Shown here: one piece after another, positions 1-8,279 of the stretch
Layout: each line of letters begins with the position of its first letter
Numbering within the stretch: position 1 is the first letter of the stretch
Program-made: the position numbers and the translations under genes
Notes under the pieces: model-generated
The model's input: only the letters and a program-made list of their open reading frames with translations
Database searches by the model: none
Told to the model about the DNA's origin: nothing
Source of the DNA: JBHJHK01 sp050330975
GTDB lineage: Bacteria; Pseudomonadota; Gammaproteobacteria; Competibacterales; Competibacteraceae
Length of the DNA: 23,783 nucleotides
Assembly (NCBI GenBank): GCA_050330975.1
Contig: JBHJHK010000093.1
Location: forward strand, 1 to 23,783
Reading direction: 5' to 3'

Positions 1-1
1 C

Positions 2-3000
2 ATGAACGCCGCCGTCGGCCCCGTCTACAGCCCCCTGGTATTGCTCAAGGGTCCCTGTAGCACCGAACTTCGAGGTATTCAACGCTCTTTAGAGGCCTAT
101 CTTGACGGTCATGCCGCCGATCGGGCCGGTTCTCTGGCGGCGGTGGCGGCGGCCAGTGAACAGCTGGGGGGCGTCCTCGCCATGTTGGGGTTTCCCGTGG
201 CGGCGGTCTTCTTACGCGAGATGGCGGCAACGGCGCGCCACCTGTTGGGCGCAGCACCCCCGTCGCCGACCCTTCACCAAGATGCGCTGCTCCAGGCGGC
301 CCTCCAGGCATCCCGTTACTTCGACTGGCTACAGCGCAGCGGCGAACGCCCGCCCTTCGACCTGTTGCCCTTGATCAATCAACTGCGCGCCGCCCGAGGG
401 ACGCCCCCTTTGAGCAGCGAGCAAATCCCCTCGCTGGACGGCGTAGCGGATGTTCGGCTCCTGGCGGCCAAGCGGCGTCCAGCCCTCCAGCGCGCCCAGC
501 TCGCCCTCCTCCGCGACCGGGAGCGCAGGGGGCCGCTCAAGCATTTGATCCAGGTCTACGGGGAGCTCAAAGAAGCGGCTCCCAATGTCCACCTCTACGA
601 CTTCTGGTGGCTGGCCGAGGCCTTTGTCTTGGCCCTCCAGGGGGGGCTGGACCTCGAAGATCGGCAAATCAACGCCTTGCTGCGGGATCTGGACCGCCAG
701 ATCAAGCTGTTGGCCGACAGCGAGGCCATCACCCATCAGCCCGACGCCGACCGCACCGCCATCGGCCAGCGCCTAACTCAACTTTTGGCTGGGATGGAGC
801 ACTTCGAGCGCCGCTTGGGTTATGCGCCTCCCGCCGTGGCCCCCCGCCTCGGCGAACCCTTTGAGCCCCTGCTCGAGCTCGACACCTTGACGACCGTGGC
901 GGGCCTCCTCGCCGACCTCGCCCAGGACGTGTGCGGCGATATCGACCGCTTTCACCGCGGCGACGAGCGCCAGCCCGAGATTCTGGAGCCGCTCCTGGAG
1001 CCTTTGCACCAACTGGCCAACACGCTGCGGCTGCTCCACATCGACCTGGCGGCCGACATCGTCGCTCGCCAGGAGGTCACCGTTCGGGCGTGGATGCAGC
1101 GCGGCGATGCCGTGGAGGACGACGACCTCTTTGCCATGGCCGGGGAGCTGGCCCTGGTGGTGGATATTCTCGACGGCCTCGGCGAGTGGGCGTTGAGCGG
1201 CGAGTTGGCGGCTACCCCTGGGGCATCCCAAATCGATAGGGCCATCGCCCGTCTCGAAGACCTCCAACACCGGCGGGCCAAGTTGGCGACGGCGCACCGG
1301 GCCGTGGCGGAGCTCGTCGTCTTGCGAGAGCGCTTCGGGACCACCGAGGCCCTGGATCAACCCGCTCATTGGCGAAGTCTGGCGCAGACTCTCCAATTGG
1401 TGCGGGGTGCCTTGGTGATGTTGGAGAGCGTCGCCGAGGCCGTGGAACTCACCCGACGACTGGAACACTGGGCGACCCAGTTGGCTTGGGAGACGCGTAT
1501 CCTCGACGGGGAAGCGTTTTTGACGGCCTTTGCCGAGGTCATGGTGGCCTTGGAGTATCATCTGGAATTACTGGGGGCCCACCGCGGCTGGGACGCCGAC
1601 GTCCTAGAGCACGCCTACCAACAACTGGAACGCCTCGGTGGACTCATCGACAGCGATTGGTCCCAGGGGAAGCTGCCCACAGCGCCCGGAGGGAATGAGG
1701 CCCAGGCTGCGGAACTGGCCCCATTGGTCCAGCCCGGTGGCGAACTGGAGACGACGAGGACCGCTGAAGCGATGACAGAACAACAGGGAAGCCCCACGCC
1801 TTTTACCACCGACAACTCCGGTATGACACCCCCCCCAGCCGCGCCGGTGGGACCGGGTGCCGCCGATGCCGAAAGTGTTGCCTCTCCCTCTTCACCCCTG
1901 CCGGCGGACGACATTGACATCGATCTTCGGGAGACGTTTTTCGAAGAGGCGGCGGGGGAGTTGGCGAGTATCGAAGACCAGCTGGTGCAGTGGCGGTCCT
2001 CGCTGGAAGACCGCGAAGCGGCGGTGAACATCCGACGGTCGTTCCACACCCTCAAGGGGAGTGGTCGAATGGTGGGCGCCAACGGCATTGGCGAATTTGC
2101 CTGGTCGTTGGAGCAGCTGTTGAATCGGATCTTGGGGGATCAGGTGGCGGCCTCGCCGGCCCAGGTGGAGGTGGTGGAGGCGGCGCGCCGGGCCCTTGAG
2201 CCCATTGTGGCCGACCAGCGCTCGCCGAATGGCGCCGAGGGGCGGGCCCTGGTGGCGCTCATGGCCCGGGCCGATGCCCTGCGGCTGGGAACCTCCCAGG
2301 AGACTGCCGAAGCAGAAGCCCCAGGGGCCGACGCAGAGGTTGCAGCAGCGGTTATCCCGGAAGAGCCCCTGGCCGCTGCGGCGGCCATCCCCCCTGGTTT
2401 GGAGATCCCCGAGGAGGCAACGCCCGAGGCCCTGGGCGGCGAGTTGGCCCAGGAGCCCCCCGAGGGGTTAGAGTCGGTGCCGCCGCTGCCGGCGATTTCC
2501 CCCCCCCGGGCACCGGCGGTGGAAGAGGCGACCTCTGCCGCCGGGCGGCCGGGCGGCATCCTCGACGACGGCATCAGCGACGAACTCATTCAGGTATTCG
2601 TCGACGAAGCCGACGAGATTCTCAACGCCAGCGACGTCACCCTCCAGCGCTGGAGTAGCGAACCCCAGAACACCGAACTTCTCAACGACCTGCGGCGGGA
2701 GATGCACACCCTCAAGGGCAGTTCGCGCATGGCGGGTTTCACCGTCATCGGCGACCTCAGCCACGCCGCCGAGTCGTTGCTCGAAGGCATCAGCAAGGGG
2801 GATATTCCCCACGATGACCACTGGGTGAGCTTGCTCCAGACCGCCTTGGACGCCCTCAACGACATGGTGTTGCGGGTGCGCCAAGGGGTCGAGCCCGGGG
2901 TGGCCGACGATTTGGTCAACGAACTCCGGGAGCAGCTGGCCGCCCACGGCCACGAGGCCGGCGCCTCGGCCCAGGCCACCGCGGCCATGGACATGACCGA

Positions 3001-5320
3001 GTACGACGCCGATCTCCTGGAGAGTTTCCTCTACGAATCGTCTGAGATCCTCGACGCCAGCGACGAAGCCCTGCGGCGTTGGGACAGCGAGGAAGGGGCC
3101 GAATTCATCAACGACCTGCGGCGGGAGATGCACACCCTCAAGGGCAGCGCGCGGATGACGGGTATCATGACGGTGGGGGACTTGGCCCACGCCTTGGAGT
3201 CGGTGCTCGAGGCCATCGTCAAGGGGGAACTCAAGGCCGCCGATGCTCCCAAGACCTTGATCCAGCGCACCTTGGACAAACTCAACGACATGTTGTCCCA
3301 GGTCAAAGCCGGCAGCAATCCCAGCTCGGCGGGGGAGTTGATCCAGGCCCTCAATGCCCTCACCGGCGAAGTGGCGTCGTCCCAAGCCGCGCCCGTGGTG
3401 GTCGTCACCACCGCCAAAGTGGAGCCGGCCGCCTCCAAAGCCCTCAAGAAGGTGGCCGAGAGCGAGACTATCCGCGTCAGCGCCGAGCTCCTCAACGCCC
3501 TGATCAACCAGATGGGCGAGAGCAGTATCTACCGGGCCCGCGTCGACCAAGGGGTGGGCAACCTGCGCTTCAACCTCGGGGAGCTCGAACAGACCGTCAG
3601 CCGTCTCCGTCAACAACTGAGGCGCCTGGAGATCGAAACGGAAGCCCAGATCACTTTCCGCTACGAAGAGACCTCGGCGGCCCACGAACACGACGAGTTC
3701 GATCCTTTGGAGTTGGATCGCTTCTCCGAACTCCAACAGCTGTCCCGCTCGTTGATGGAAATCGTCGACGACCTCACCAACGTCCAGAACGGCCTCGAGG
3801 ACCAGGCCCAGGAGATGAGTTTCCTGTTGGACCAGCAGGCCAAGGTCAACAAGGAAATCCAACAGGGTTTGATGCGCACCCGGATGGTGAGCTTCGAGAG
3901 CGTCGTCCCAAGGCTCAGAAGGGTGGTGCGCCAAGTGGCCCAGGAGTTGGGCAAGCGGGCCGAGCTCATCATCTCCGGCAGCGAGTCGGAGATCGACCGC
4001 GCCATCCTCGAAAATATGGTGGCACCCCTAGAGCACATGCTCCGCAACGCCGTATTCCACGGCATCGAGTCCGGCGACGACCGCCGCGTCGTCAACAAGC
4101 CCGAGGTGGGGACCATCGGTCTCGACATCCGCCGGGAGGGGGCGGAATTGGTGCTGGTGTTGAGCGACGACGGCGCCGGACTCAACTTTGCCGCCATTCG
4201 CGCCAAGGCCGAAGAGCGCGGTTGGCTGTCGGCCGACCAGTCGGCCACCGAACAAGAGCTCATCGGTTTTTTGCTCCAGCCGGGTTTTTCCACCGCCCAG
4301 CAGGTCACCCAGATCTCCGGGCGCGGGGTGGGCATGGATGTCCTCAACGCCACCATCAAGTCCATGCGCGGGGCGCTGTTGATTCAGTCGGAGTCGGGCA
4401 AGGGCACCACCTTTGTGGTGCGCCTACCCTATTCCTTGGCGGTGACCCAGGCGCTGTTGGTGCGGGTGGGGGAAGACACCTACGCCGTGCCGCTGTTGAG
4501 TATCGACGCCATCACCCGCATCGAGGAAGACCATCTCCACCGCTATATGGCCGGACAGCAGGTGGAGTTGGAGTACGGTAGCGCCCGCTACCCGGTGTAC
4601 AACTTGGGGTTGATGTTTGGCTACCAAGAGGCCATCAGTTCCTATGGCGACGCCGATCGCCGGCCGCCGGCACTGTTGTTCCGCAGCGCCGAGGCCCGAG
4701 CTGCCCTCCAGGTGGAGGCGGTCCAGGGCTGTCAGGAGATCATCGTCAAGCCCGTGAGTCCCCAGCTCCACTCGGTGCCGGGTATCTCCGGAGCCACGGT
4801 GTTGGGGGATGGTCGGGTGGTGGTGGTGCTGGAGTTGGCGGCGCTGGTGCGGAGTCTGTCCAGTGGCGACCAGAAGGTGTTGGTCACCGAGGCGGTGCGC
4901 CACGCCAAGCGCCGTCGGGCCGCCTACGACGAACAGCTCACCGCCATGGTGATCGACGATTCCATCACCATGCGCAAGGTGTTGGCGCGGTTCCTCGAGC
5001 GCATGAACATCCGGGTCATCGTCGCCAAGGACGGGGTGGAAGCCGTGGCACTGCTGGAGGAACAGGTGCCCGATATCGCCTTCCTCGACATCGAAATGCC
5101 CCGCATGGATGGCTTTGAAGTCATGACCCACATCCGCAACCAGCCCCATCTCAAGCAATTGCCGGTCATTATGGTCACCTCCCGCAGCGGTGAGAAGCAC
5201 CGCGAGCGAGGTCGGCGGCTGGGAGTCAACGAGTATTTGATCAAGCCCTACCAGGAAGATGAAATGGTGCAATCCATCCGCCGGGCCCTGGGAGAAAGGG
5301 AATTGGAGCTTAGGGCCTAA
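2..5320 (+). CDS. chpA: ChpA-like hybrid chemotaxis histidine kinase of the Pil-Chp system
   Basis: This is the central kinase of the chemosensory system that controls type IV pili, a cytoplasmic hybrid CheA. The protein has 1772 residues. Residues 1-560 look like the histidine-free N-terminal region of ChpA/FimL. Three Hpt domains follow, with phospho-acceptor motifs FHTLKGSG (His682), MHTLKGSS (His902) and MHTLKGSA (His1044), joined by Ala/Pro-rich linkers. Next come a dimerisation helix (about 1155-1290), a CheA-type ATPase with the N-box HMLRNAVFHGIE (His1345, Asn1349) and G-box GRGVGMDV (1440-1447), a CheW-like domain (about 1475-1620) and a C-terminal receiver (acidic pair VIDDS, phospho-Asp1696, Lys1748). 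Pseudomonas ChpA is longer and has more Xpt domains, so this is a compact version. The ATG is at base 2. The N-terminus lines up with what I recall of ChpA proteins, so the gene is probably complete or nearly so, but the upstream sequence is outside the window. It overlaps chpC by one base (TAATG), which suggests translational coupling. Confidence 0.93.
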   Translation: MNAAVGPVYSPLVLLKGPCSTELRGIQRSLEAYLDGHAADRAGSLAAVAAASEQLGGVLAMLGFPVAAVFLREMAATARHLLGAAPPSPTLHQDALLQAALQASRYFDWLQRSGERPPFDLLPLINQLRAARGTPPLSSEQIPSLDGVADVRLLAAKRRPALQRAQLALLRDRERRGPLKHLIQVYGELKEAAPNVHLYDFWWLAEAFVLALQGGLDLEDRQINALLRDLDRQIKLLADSEAITHQPDADRTAIGQRLTQLLAGMEHFERRLGYAPPAVAPRLGEPFEPLLELDTLTTVAGLLADLAQDVCGDIDRFHRGDERQPEILEPLLEPLHQLANTLRLLHIDLAADIVARQEVTVRAWMQRGDAVEDDDLFAMAGELALVVDILDGLGEWALSGELAATPGASQIDRAIARLEDLQHRRAKLATAHRAVAELVVLRERFGTTEALDQPAHWRSLAQTLQLVRGALVMLESVAEAVELTRRLEHWATQLAWETRILDGEAFLTAFAEVMVALEYHLELLGAHRGWDADVLEHAYQQLERLGGLIDSDWSQGKLPTAPGGNEAQAAELAPLVQPGGELETTRTAEAMTEQQGSPTPFTTDNSGMTPPPAAPVGPGAADAESVASPSSPLPADDIDIDLRETFFEEAAGELASIEDQLVQWRSSLEDREAAVNIRRSFHTLKGSGRMVGANGIGEFAWSLEQLLNRILGDQVAASPAQVEVVEAARRALEPIVADQRSPNGAEGRALVALMARADALRLGTSQETAEAEAPGADAEVAAAVIPEEPLAAAAAIPPGLEIPEEATPEALGGELAQEPPEGLESVPPLPAISPPRAPAVEEATSAAGRPGGILDDGISDELIQVFVDEADEILNASDVTLQRWSSEPQNTELLNDLRREMHTLKGSSRMAGFTVIGDLSHAAESLLEGISKGDIPHDDHWVSLLQTALDALNDMVLRVRQGVEPGVADDLVNELREQLAAHGHEAGASAQATAAMDMTEYDADLLESFLYESSEILDASDEALRRWDSEEGAEFINDLRREMHTLKGSARMTGIMTVGDLAHALESVLEAIVKGELKAADAPKTLIQRTLDKLNDMLSQVKAGSNPSSAGELIQALNALTGEVASSQAAPVVVVTTAKVEPAASKALKKVAESETIRVSAELLNALINQMGESSIYRARVDQGVGNLRFNLGELEQTVSRLRQQLRRLEIETEAQITFRYEETSAAHEHDEFDPLELDRFSELQQLSRSLMEIVDDLTNVQNGLEDQAQEMSFLLDQQAKVNKEIQQGLMRTRMVSFESVVPRLRRVVRQVAQELGKRAELIISGSESEIDRAILENMVAPLEHMLRNAVFHGIESGDDRRVVNKPEVGTIGLDIRREGAELVLVLSDDGAGLNFAAIRAKAEERGWLSADQSATEQELIGFLLQPGFSTAQQVTQISGRGVGMDVLNATIKSMRGALLIQSESGKGTTFVVRLPYSLAVTQALLVRVGEDTYAVPLLSIDAITRIEEDHLHRYMAGQQVELEYGSARYPVYNLGLMFGYQEAISSYGDADRRPPALLFRSAEARAALQVEAVQGCQEIIVKPVSPQLHSVPGISGATVLGDGRVVVVLELAALVRSLSSGDQKVLVTEAVRHAKRRRAAYDEQLTAMVIDDSITMRKVLARFLERMNIRVIVAKDGVEAVALLEEQVPDIAFLDIEMPRMDGFEVMTHIRNQPHLKQLPVIMVTSRSGEKHRERGRRLGVNEYLIKPYQEDEMVQSIRRALGERELELRA

Positions 5321-5775
5321 TGGAGCAAACCCTGCGCATCATGGTGGTTACCTTCCAGACCGGCCGGGCATTGCTACCCCACAGCGCCGTGGTGGAGGTG
5401 TTGCCCTATGCCAAGCCCCTGCGGATTGAAAACGCGCCCAATTGGGTGGTGGGCTCCATCTTGTGGAAGTCCATCCCCATTCCCCTGGTGAGTCTGGAGC
5501 GCCTTATCTACCGCACCAGTCCCGGTATTGGGGCCCATTCTCGTATCATTATCGTCCATGCCCTCGGCGACGACCCCAAATTGCGGGACTTCGGCCTGTT
5601 GGGCACTGAGCCCCCCCAGTTGGACGACTTGGAGCGGGGCGCCATCGAGGACGACCCGGAGTTCAAGCCCCCCACCACCGGAGTATTGCGCTGGGTACGC
5701 TTTTACGGCCGGGAAGCCCTCATCCCCGATATGGACGCCATCGAAGAGGAGCTGCGCAAGGCGCTGCGCAGCTGA
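5320..5775 (+). CDS. chpC: CheW-like adaptor protein ChpC
   Basis: This 151-residue protein consists of a single CheW-like domain. Features that match CheW/ChpC are an N-terminal beta strand reading MVVTFQTGRALLP, then VVEVLPYAKPL, the segment APNWVVGSILWKSIPIPLVSLERL (VGxxxWxxxxIPLVxLE pattern), and a C-terminal helix. CheW-like adaptors link receptors to CheA kinases. ChpC of Pseudomonas belongs to the Pil-Chp operon downstream of chpA, and the arrangement here agrees. The ATG shares its A with the chpA stop codon. The alternative of PilI (the other CheW of this system) is less likely, because pilI normally lies upstream of pilJ and chpA. Confidence 0.85.
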   Translation: MEQTLRIMVVTFQTGRALLPHSAVVEVLPYAKPLRIENAPNWVVGSILWKSIPIPLVSLERLIYRTSPGIGAHSRIIIVHALGDDPKLRDFGLLGTEPPQLDDLERGAIEDDPEFKPPTTGVLRWVRFYGREALIPDMDAIEEELRKALRS

Positions 5776-5800
5776 GGCCTTCTCCCCGGGGTCCCTGGGG

Positions 5801-5844
5801 TGTCGGGGGTGTCGGGGGCGGTAACGGTATCAGTAACGGTATCA
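5801..5844. repeat. two short tandem duplications between convergent genes
   Basis: Two perfect tandem duplications lie side by side in the 66-nt space between chpC and the convergent kinase gene. TGTCGGGGG occurs twice (5801-5809 and 5810-5818) and GTAACGGTATCA occurs twice (5821-5832 and 5833-5844). The last three bases of the second 12-mer (TCA) are the TGA stop codon of the minus-strand kinase. Each copy carries a TCA at the same offset, and 12 nt is a multiple of three, so the extra copy adds no frameshift. No U-tract terminator is visible here. Confidence 0.8.
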
Positions 5845-6792
5845 GGGATTCGGGGCCCCTGTGGGGGCCCTGACCAGGGGCAAGCGCATTTTGGCCACCG
5901 TCTTTCCGCTGTCCTTGGTGTGGAGGGTCAGGCGCCCCCCAGCGGTGTCGATGCACAGGGATCCCCAAGTGAAGTCCAATCCCGCCGAGTCACCCCGGGG
6001 CCGCCTGAGGCCGTGGCGTACCCCCTCCCCAGGGTCCAAGGTCAGTTGGGCAAAGCTGTCCCAGGGGCTGAGTTCCAGGGTCAAGTGGTCGTCCTTTGAC
6101 AGGGCCTCGGCGGCCAAAATGACGAGGCGCAACACCACATCGCGCCAATCTCGCCATTGCCCGGCCACCACCAGGGGCGACGACGGGCTAGACACCGTCA
6201 ACCCGATGCTGTGACGGCGCAGGTGGGGCCCCACCAGCCGCTCCACCTCCGCCGCTACCGCCACCAGATCCACAGGGGTGGCCTCAGCCGGGGCCAATAG
6301 CCCCAAGGCAAAGTCCAACCGTTCATTGAGGCGTTCGACCTCGCTCTTCAAGATGGCCAAGTAGCGGCTGCGACGCTCGTCCAGTGCCCCGGCGGCGCTC
6401 AGGCCGTGGTGGAGCAGCGATAGGTTGATGACCATGGCATTGAGGGGGTTTTTGAGTTCGTGGACGAGGCCCGGCTGGAGCCACTGGAGATTGTCGAGTC
6501 GTTGGGCGCCTTCGAGGAGGGGTAGGGGAAGGTCGCCCGGCGCCCCGGCAGCGGTTTGGGGCGCCGGAGGCAGCCCCAGTCCTCCGGCGAGGACCGTGGC
6601 CCCCAAGCCCCCCAGCAAGATCACCAAGCCTCCGCCGAGGAGCATCCCGGCGGTGATGGTCGGTGCTGTCGGGGACGAGGGGTCGTCGGGGGTCCCCCAA
6701 AAGAACCACCCGCCGACCAGGAGCCACGTTGCCAGGTAGAGGACGACGGCGGCGATGATGCGCCGCCGCGGGGAGGAAGGAAAGGGCGCCAT
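5842..6792 (-). CDS. membrane-anchored sensor histidine kinase with degenerate ATPase domain
   Basis: The protein has 316 residues. An Arg-rich N-terminus is followed by two hydrophobic segments (about 12-32 and 46-74) separated by a short Pro/Thr-rich loop, so there is almost no periplasmic sensor domain. A HisKA-type dimerisation helix carries the phospho-acceptor motif LVHELKNPLN (His111). The C-terminal half has the spacing of a HATPase_c domain, but the N-box (about 216-231) reads DVVLRLVILAAEAL and lacks the catalytic Asn. A G1-like DPGEG (253-257) remains, while the G2 box is reduced to GLDF. The fold is probably kept, but kinase activity is doubtful. It may act as a phosphatase, as a phosphotransfer or dimerisation partner, or as a signalling pseudokinase. 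It is last in a co-directional run and lies 78 nt downstream of egtB. No response regulator is adjacent. Confidence 0.78.
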   Translation of the reverse strand: MAPFPSSPRRRIIAAVVLYLATWLLVGGWFFWGTPDDPSSPTAPTITAGMLLGGGLVILLGGLGATVLAGGLGLPPAPQTAAGAPGDLPLPLLEGAQRLDNLQWLQPGLVHELKNPLNAMVINLSLLHHGLSAAGALDERRSRYLAILKSEVERLNERLDFALGLLAPAEATPVDLVAVAAEVERLVGPHLRRHSIGLTVSSPSSPLVVAGQWRDWRDVVLRLVILAAEALSKDDHLTLELSPWDSFAQLTLDPGEGVRHGLRRPRGDSAGLDFTWGSLCIDTAGGRLTLHTKDSGKTVAKMRLPLVRAPTGAPNP

Positions 6793-6828
6793 GGCGTTGT
6801 CCTCAACGATCCCTGGGGATTGAAATGA

Positions 6829-6873
6829 CCCAGCATCAATGGCTCAATCAATCGCCCAGCATCAAAGGGCTCA
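6829..6873. repeat. imperfect direct repeat in the egtB-kinase gap
   Basis: CCCAGCATCAATGGCTCA (6829-6846) recurs as CCCAGCATCAAAGGGCTCA (6855-6873). The final TCA of the second copy is the egtB stop codon, read as TGA on the minus strand. It looks like a small local duplication of the 3' end of egtB, leaving the same stop triplet in both copies. No hairpin or regulatory site is evident. Confidence 0.6.
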
Positions 6874-8193
6874 GGTGTCGTCGGCCAACCTAAAGCCCGT
6901 GAACTGCCAGCGTTCATGGAGGTAGAAAAAGTTGCGGTAAGTGAGGCGGATGTGGTCTTGGGCCGTAGCGCACGATCCCCCCCGCAGTACCATTTGATTG
7001 GCCATGAACTTGCCATTGTACTCCCCCAAGGCGCCGTTGGCGGGGCGAAAGCCCGGGTAGGGGATGTAGGGTGACTGGGTCCATTCCCAGACATCGCCGT
7101 AGAGTTGTCGCAGCGGCTTCCCGGTAGCTGTGGGGGTCGCCACCGGCTGGAGCCAACCGGTGGCGCAAAAGTGACCCTCCACGGGGTAGGCCGCCGTCGC
7201 CACTTCCCACTCGGCTTCACTGGGCAAGCGCTTGCCGGCCCAACGGGCGTAGGCATCGGCTTCATAGTAACTCACGTGACACACCGGCGCCGCCTCATCC
7301 ACGGGGCGAAGACCTCCTAGGGTGTAATGACACCACTGGTCGTCGCGCCAGTGCCAGTGGTCGGGAGCCCGCCAACCCTGGCTTTTGACCACCTGCCAAC
7401 CATCTGACAGCCACAGGTCGGCGCGCCGGTAGCCACCATCGGCCATAAATGCCAGGTACTCGCCGTTGGTGACGGGCCGCGAGGCCAGTTGATAGGGGGC
7501 TAGAAACACCCGATGGCGGGGACCTTCGTTGTCGTAGGCAAAGTCGCCGGTGAAGGGGTTGCCGACCTCCACTAGGCCGCCGGCAAAGTACTCCCAATCC
7601 AGAGGCCCGGGGGCGTCGGGCCCGGGGGTGGGGAGGTCCTCCCGGTAGGCGGGCAACAGGGGATGGAAGCCCAAATTGGTCTTGAGGTCTGTGAGTAGGA
7701 GTTCTTGGTGTTGCTGCTCGTGGTGGCAGCCGAGGACAATCCGCTCCGTCAGTGTCGCCCACACCTTGTCTTCGACATCTTCCAACAGCTGCATCACCTC
7801 CCGGTCCACGTGGGAGCGGTAATCGTAGACCTCTCGGACCGTGGGGCGGGAGATGAGCCCCCGCTTATCCCGGGGAAACAGCTCCCCCTCCAGTTGTTCG
7901 TAATAAGAATTGAACAGACGGTGAAAGGCCGGGCTAAGCTCCCGGTAGCGAGGGGCAAAGGGCTTGAGGACAAAGGTCTCGAAGAACCAGGTGACGTGGG
8001 CCAAATGCCACTTGGCGGGACTGGCAAAGGCCTGGGTCTGCAGCATGTAGTCTTCGATTTCCAGCGGGGCACAGAGACGTTCTGAAGTCTGGCGGACCTG
8101 GCAGAACTGTTCGAGGACGGCCTCGCGGCTCGGACTTTTGTCGACGTCGGGGATGGTTGGGGGGGAGGGGTCGAGTTGGGTTGCACTGGACAT
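6871..8193 (-). CDS. egtB: EgtB-type iron-dependent sulfoxide synthase (ergothioneine biosynthesis)
   Basis: EgtB joins hercynine (trimethyl-histidine) to a thiol (gamma-glutamylcysteine or cysteine) using O2, giving a sulfoxide on the route to ergothioneine. The 440-residue protein has an N-terminal DinB-like four-helix region with the metal-site motifs WHLAH (62-66) and HHEQQHQE (His158, His162; HxxxHxE pattern). A C-terminal formylglycine-generating-enzyme-like domain (about 205-440) contains SYYEADAYARWAGKRLP, VWEWT and LRGGSC. OvoA, the ovothiol relative, usually has an extra C-terminal methyltransferase that is absent here. The frame is open to an ATG at 8247, but I chose the ATG at 8193 because a perfect AGGAGG lies 6 nt upstream of it and the earlier ATG sits inside a hairpin. 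EgtD, the methyltransferase that supplies hercynine, is not in the window. Confidence 0.9.
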   Translation of the reverse strand: MSSATQLDPSPPTIPDVDKSPSREAVLEQFCQVRQTSERLCAPLEIEDYMLQTQAFASPAKWHLAHVTWFFETFVLKPFAPRYRELSPAFHRLFNSYYEQLEGELFPRDKRGLISRPTVREVYDYRSHVDREVMQLLEDVEDKVWATLTERIVLGCHHEQQHQELLLTDLKTNLGFHPLLPAYREDLPTPGPDAPGPLDWEYFAGGLVEVGNPFTGDFAYDNEGPRHRVFLAPYQLASRPVTNGEYLAFMADGGYRRADLWLSDGWQVVKSQGWRAPDHWHWRDDQWCHYTLGGLRPVDEAAPVCHVSYYEADAYARWAGKRLPSEAEWEVATAAYPVEGHFCATGWLQPVATPTATGKPLRQLYGDVWEWTQSPYIPYPGFRPANGALGEYNGKFMANQMVLRGGSCATAQDHIRLTYRNFFYLHERWQFTGFRLADDT

Positions 8194-8226
8194 AGAGCCT
8201 CCTGGATATAGGGCGGCGCGGGATGG

Positions 8227-8249
8227 CGATGCCCAAGGCTTGGGCATCG
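8227..8249 (-). terminator. strong hairpin between glyS and egtB
   Basis: CGATGCCCAA and TTGGGCATCG form a perfect 10-bp stem around a three-base loop (GGC on the plus strand). It begins 30 nt after the glycyl-tRNA synthetase stop and ends 33 nt before the egtB start. In the direction of transcription no T-run follows, so it is not a canonical intrinsic terminator. It could attenuate, block exonucleases or stabilise the upstream mRNA. Confidence 0.4.
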
Positions 8250-8279
8250 ACGGTGGAGAAGGTTGAGGCGGAGGTGGGA

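Noticed and set aside
3079..4581. Long plus-strand frame of 500 residues inside chpA
   Set aside because: It is Gly/Arg/Pro-rich low-complexity sequence produced by GC-rich codons of chpA in the +1 frame. The same applies to the 488-residue antisense frame at 2468-3934.
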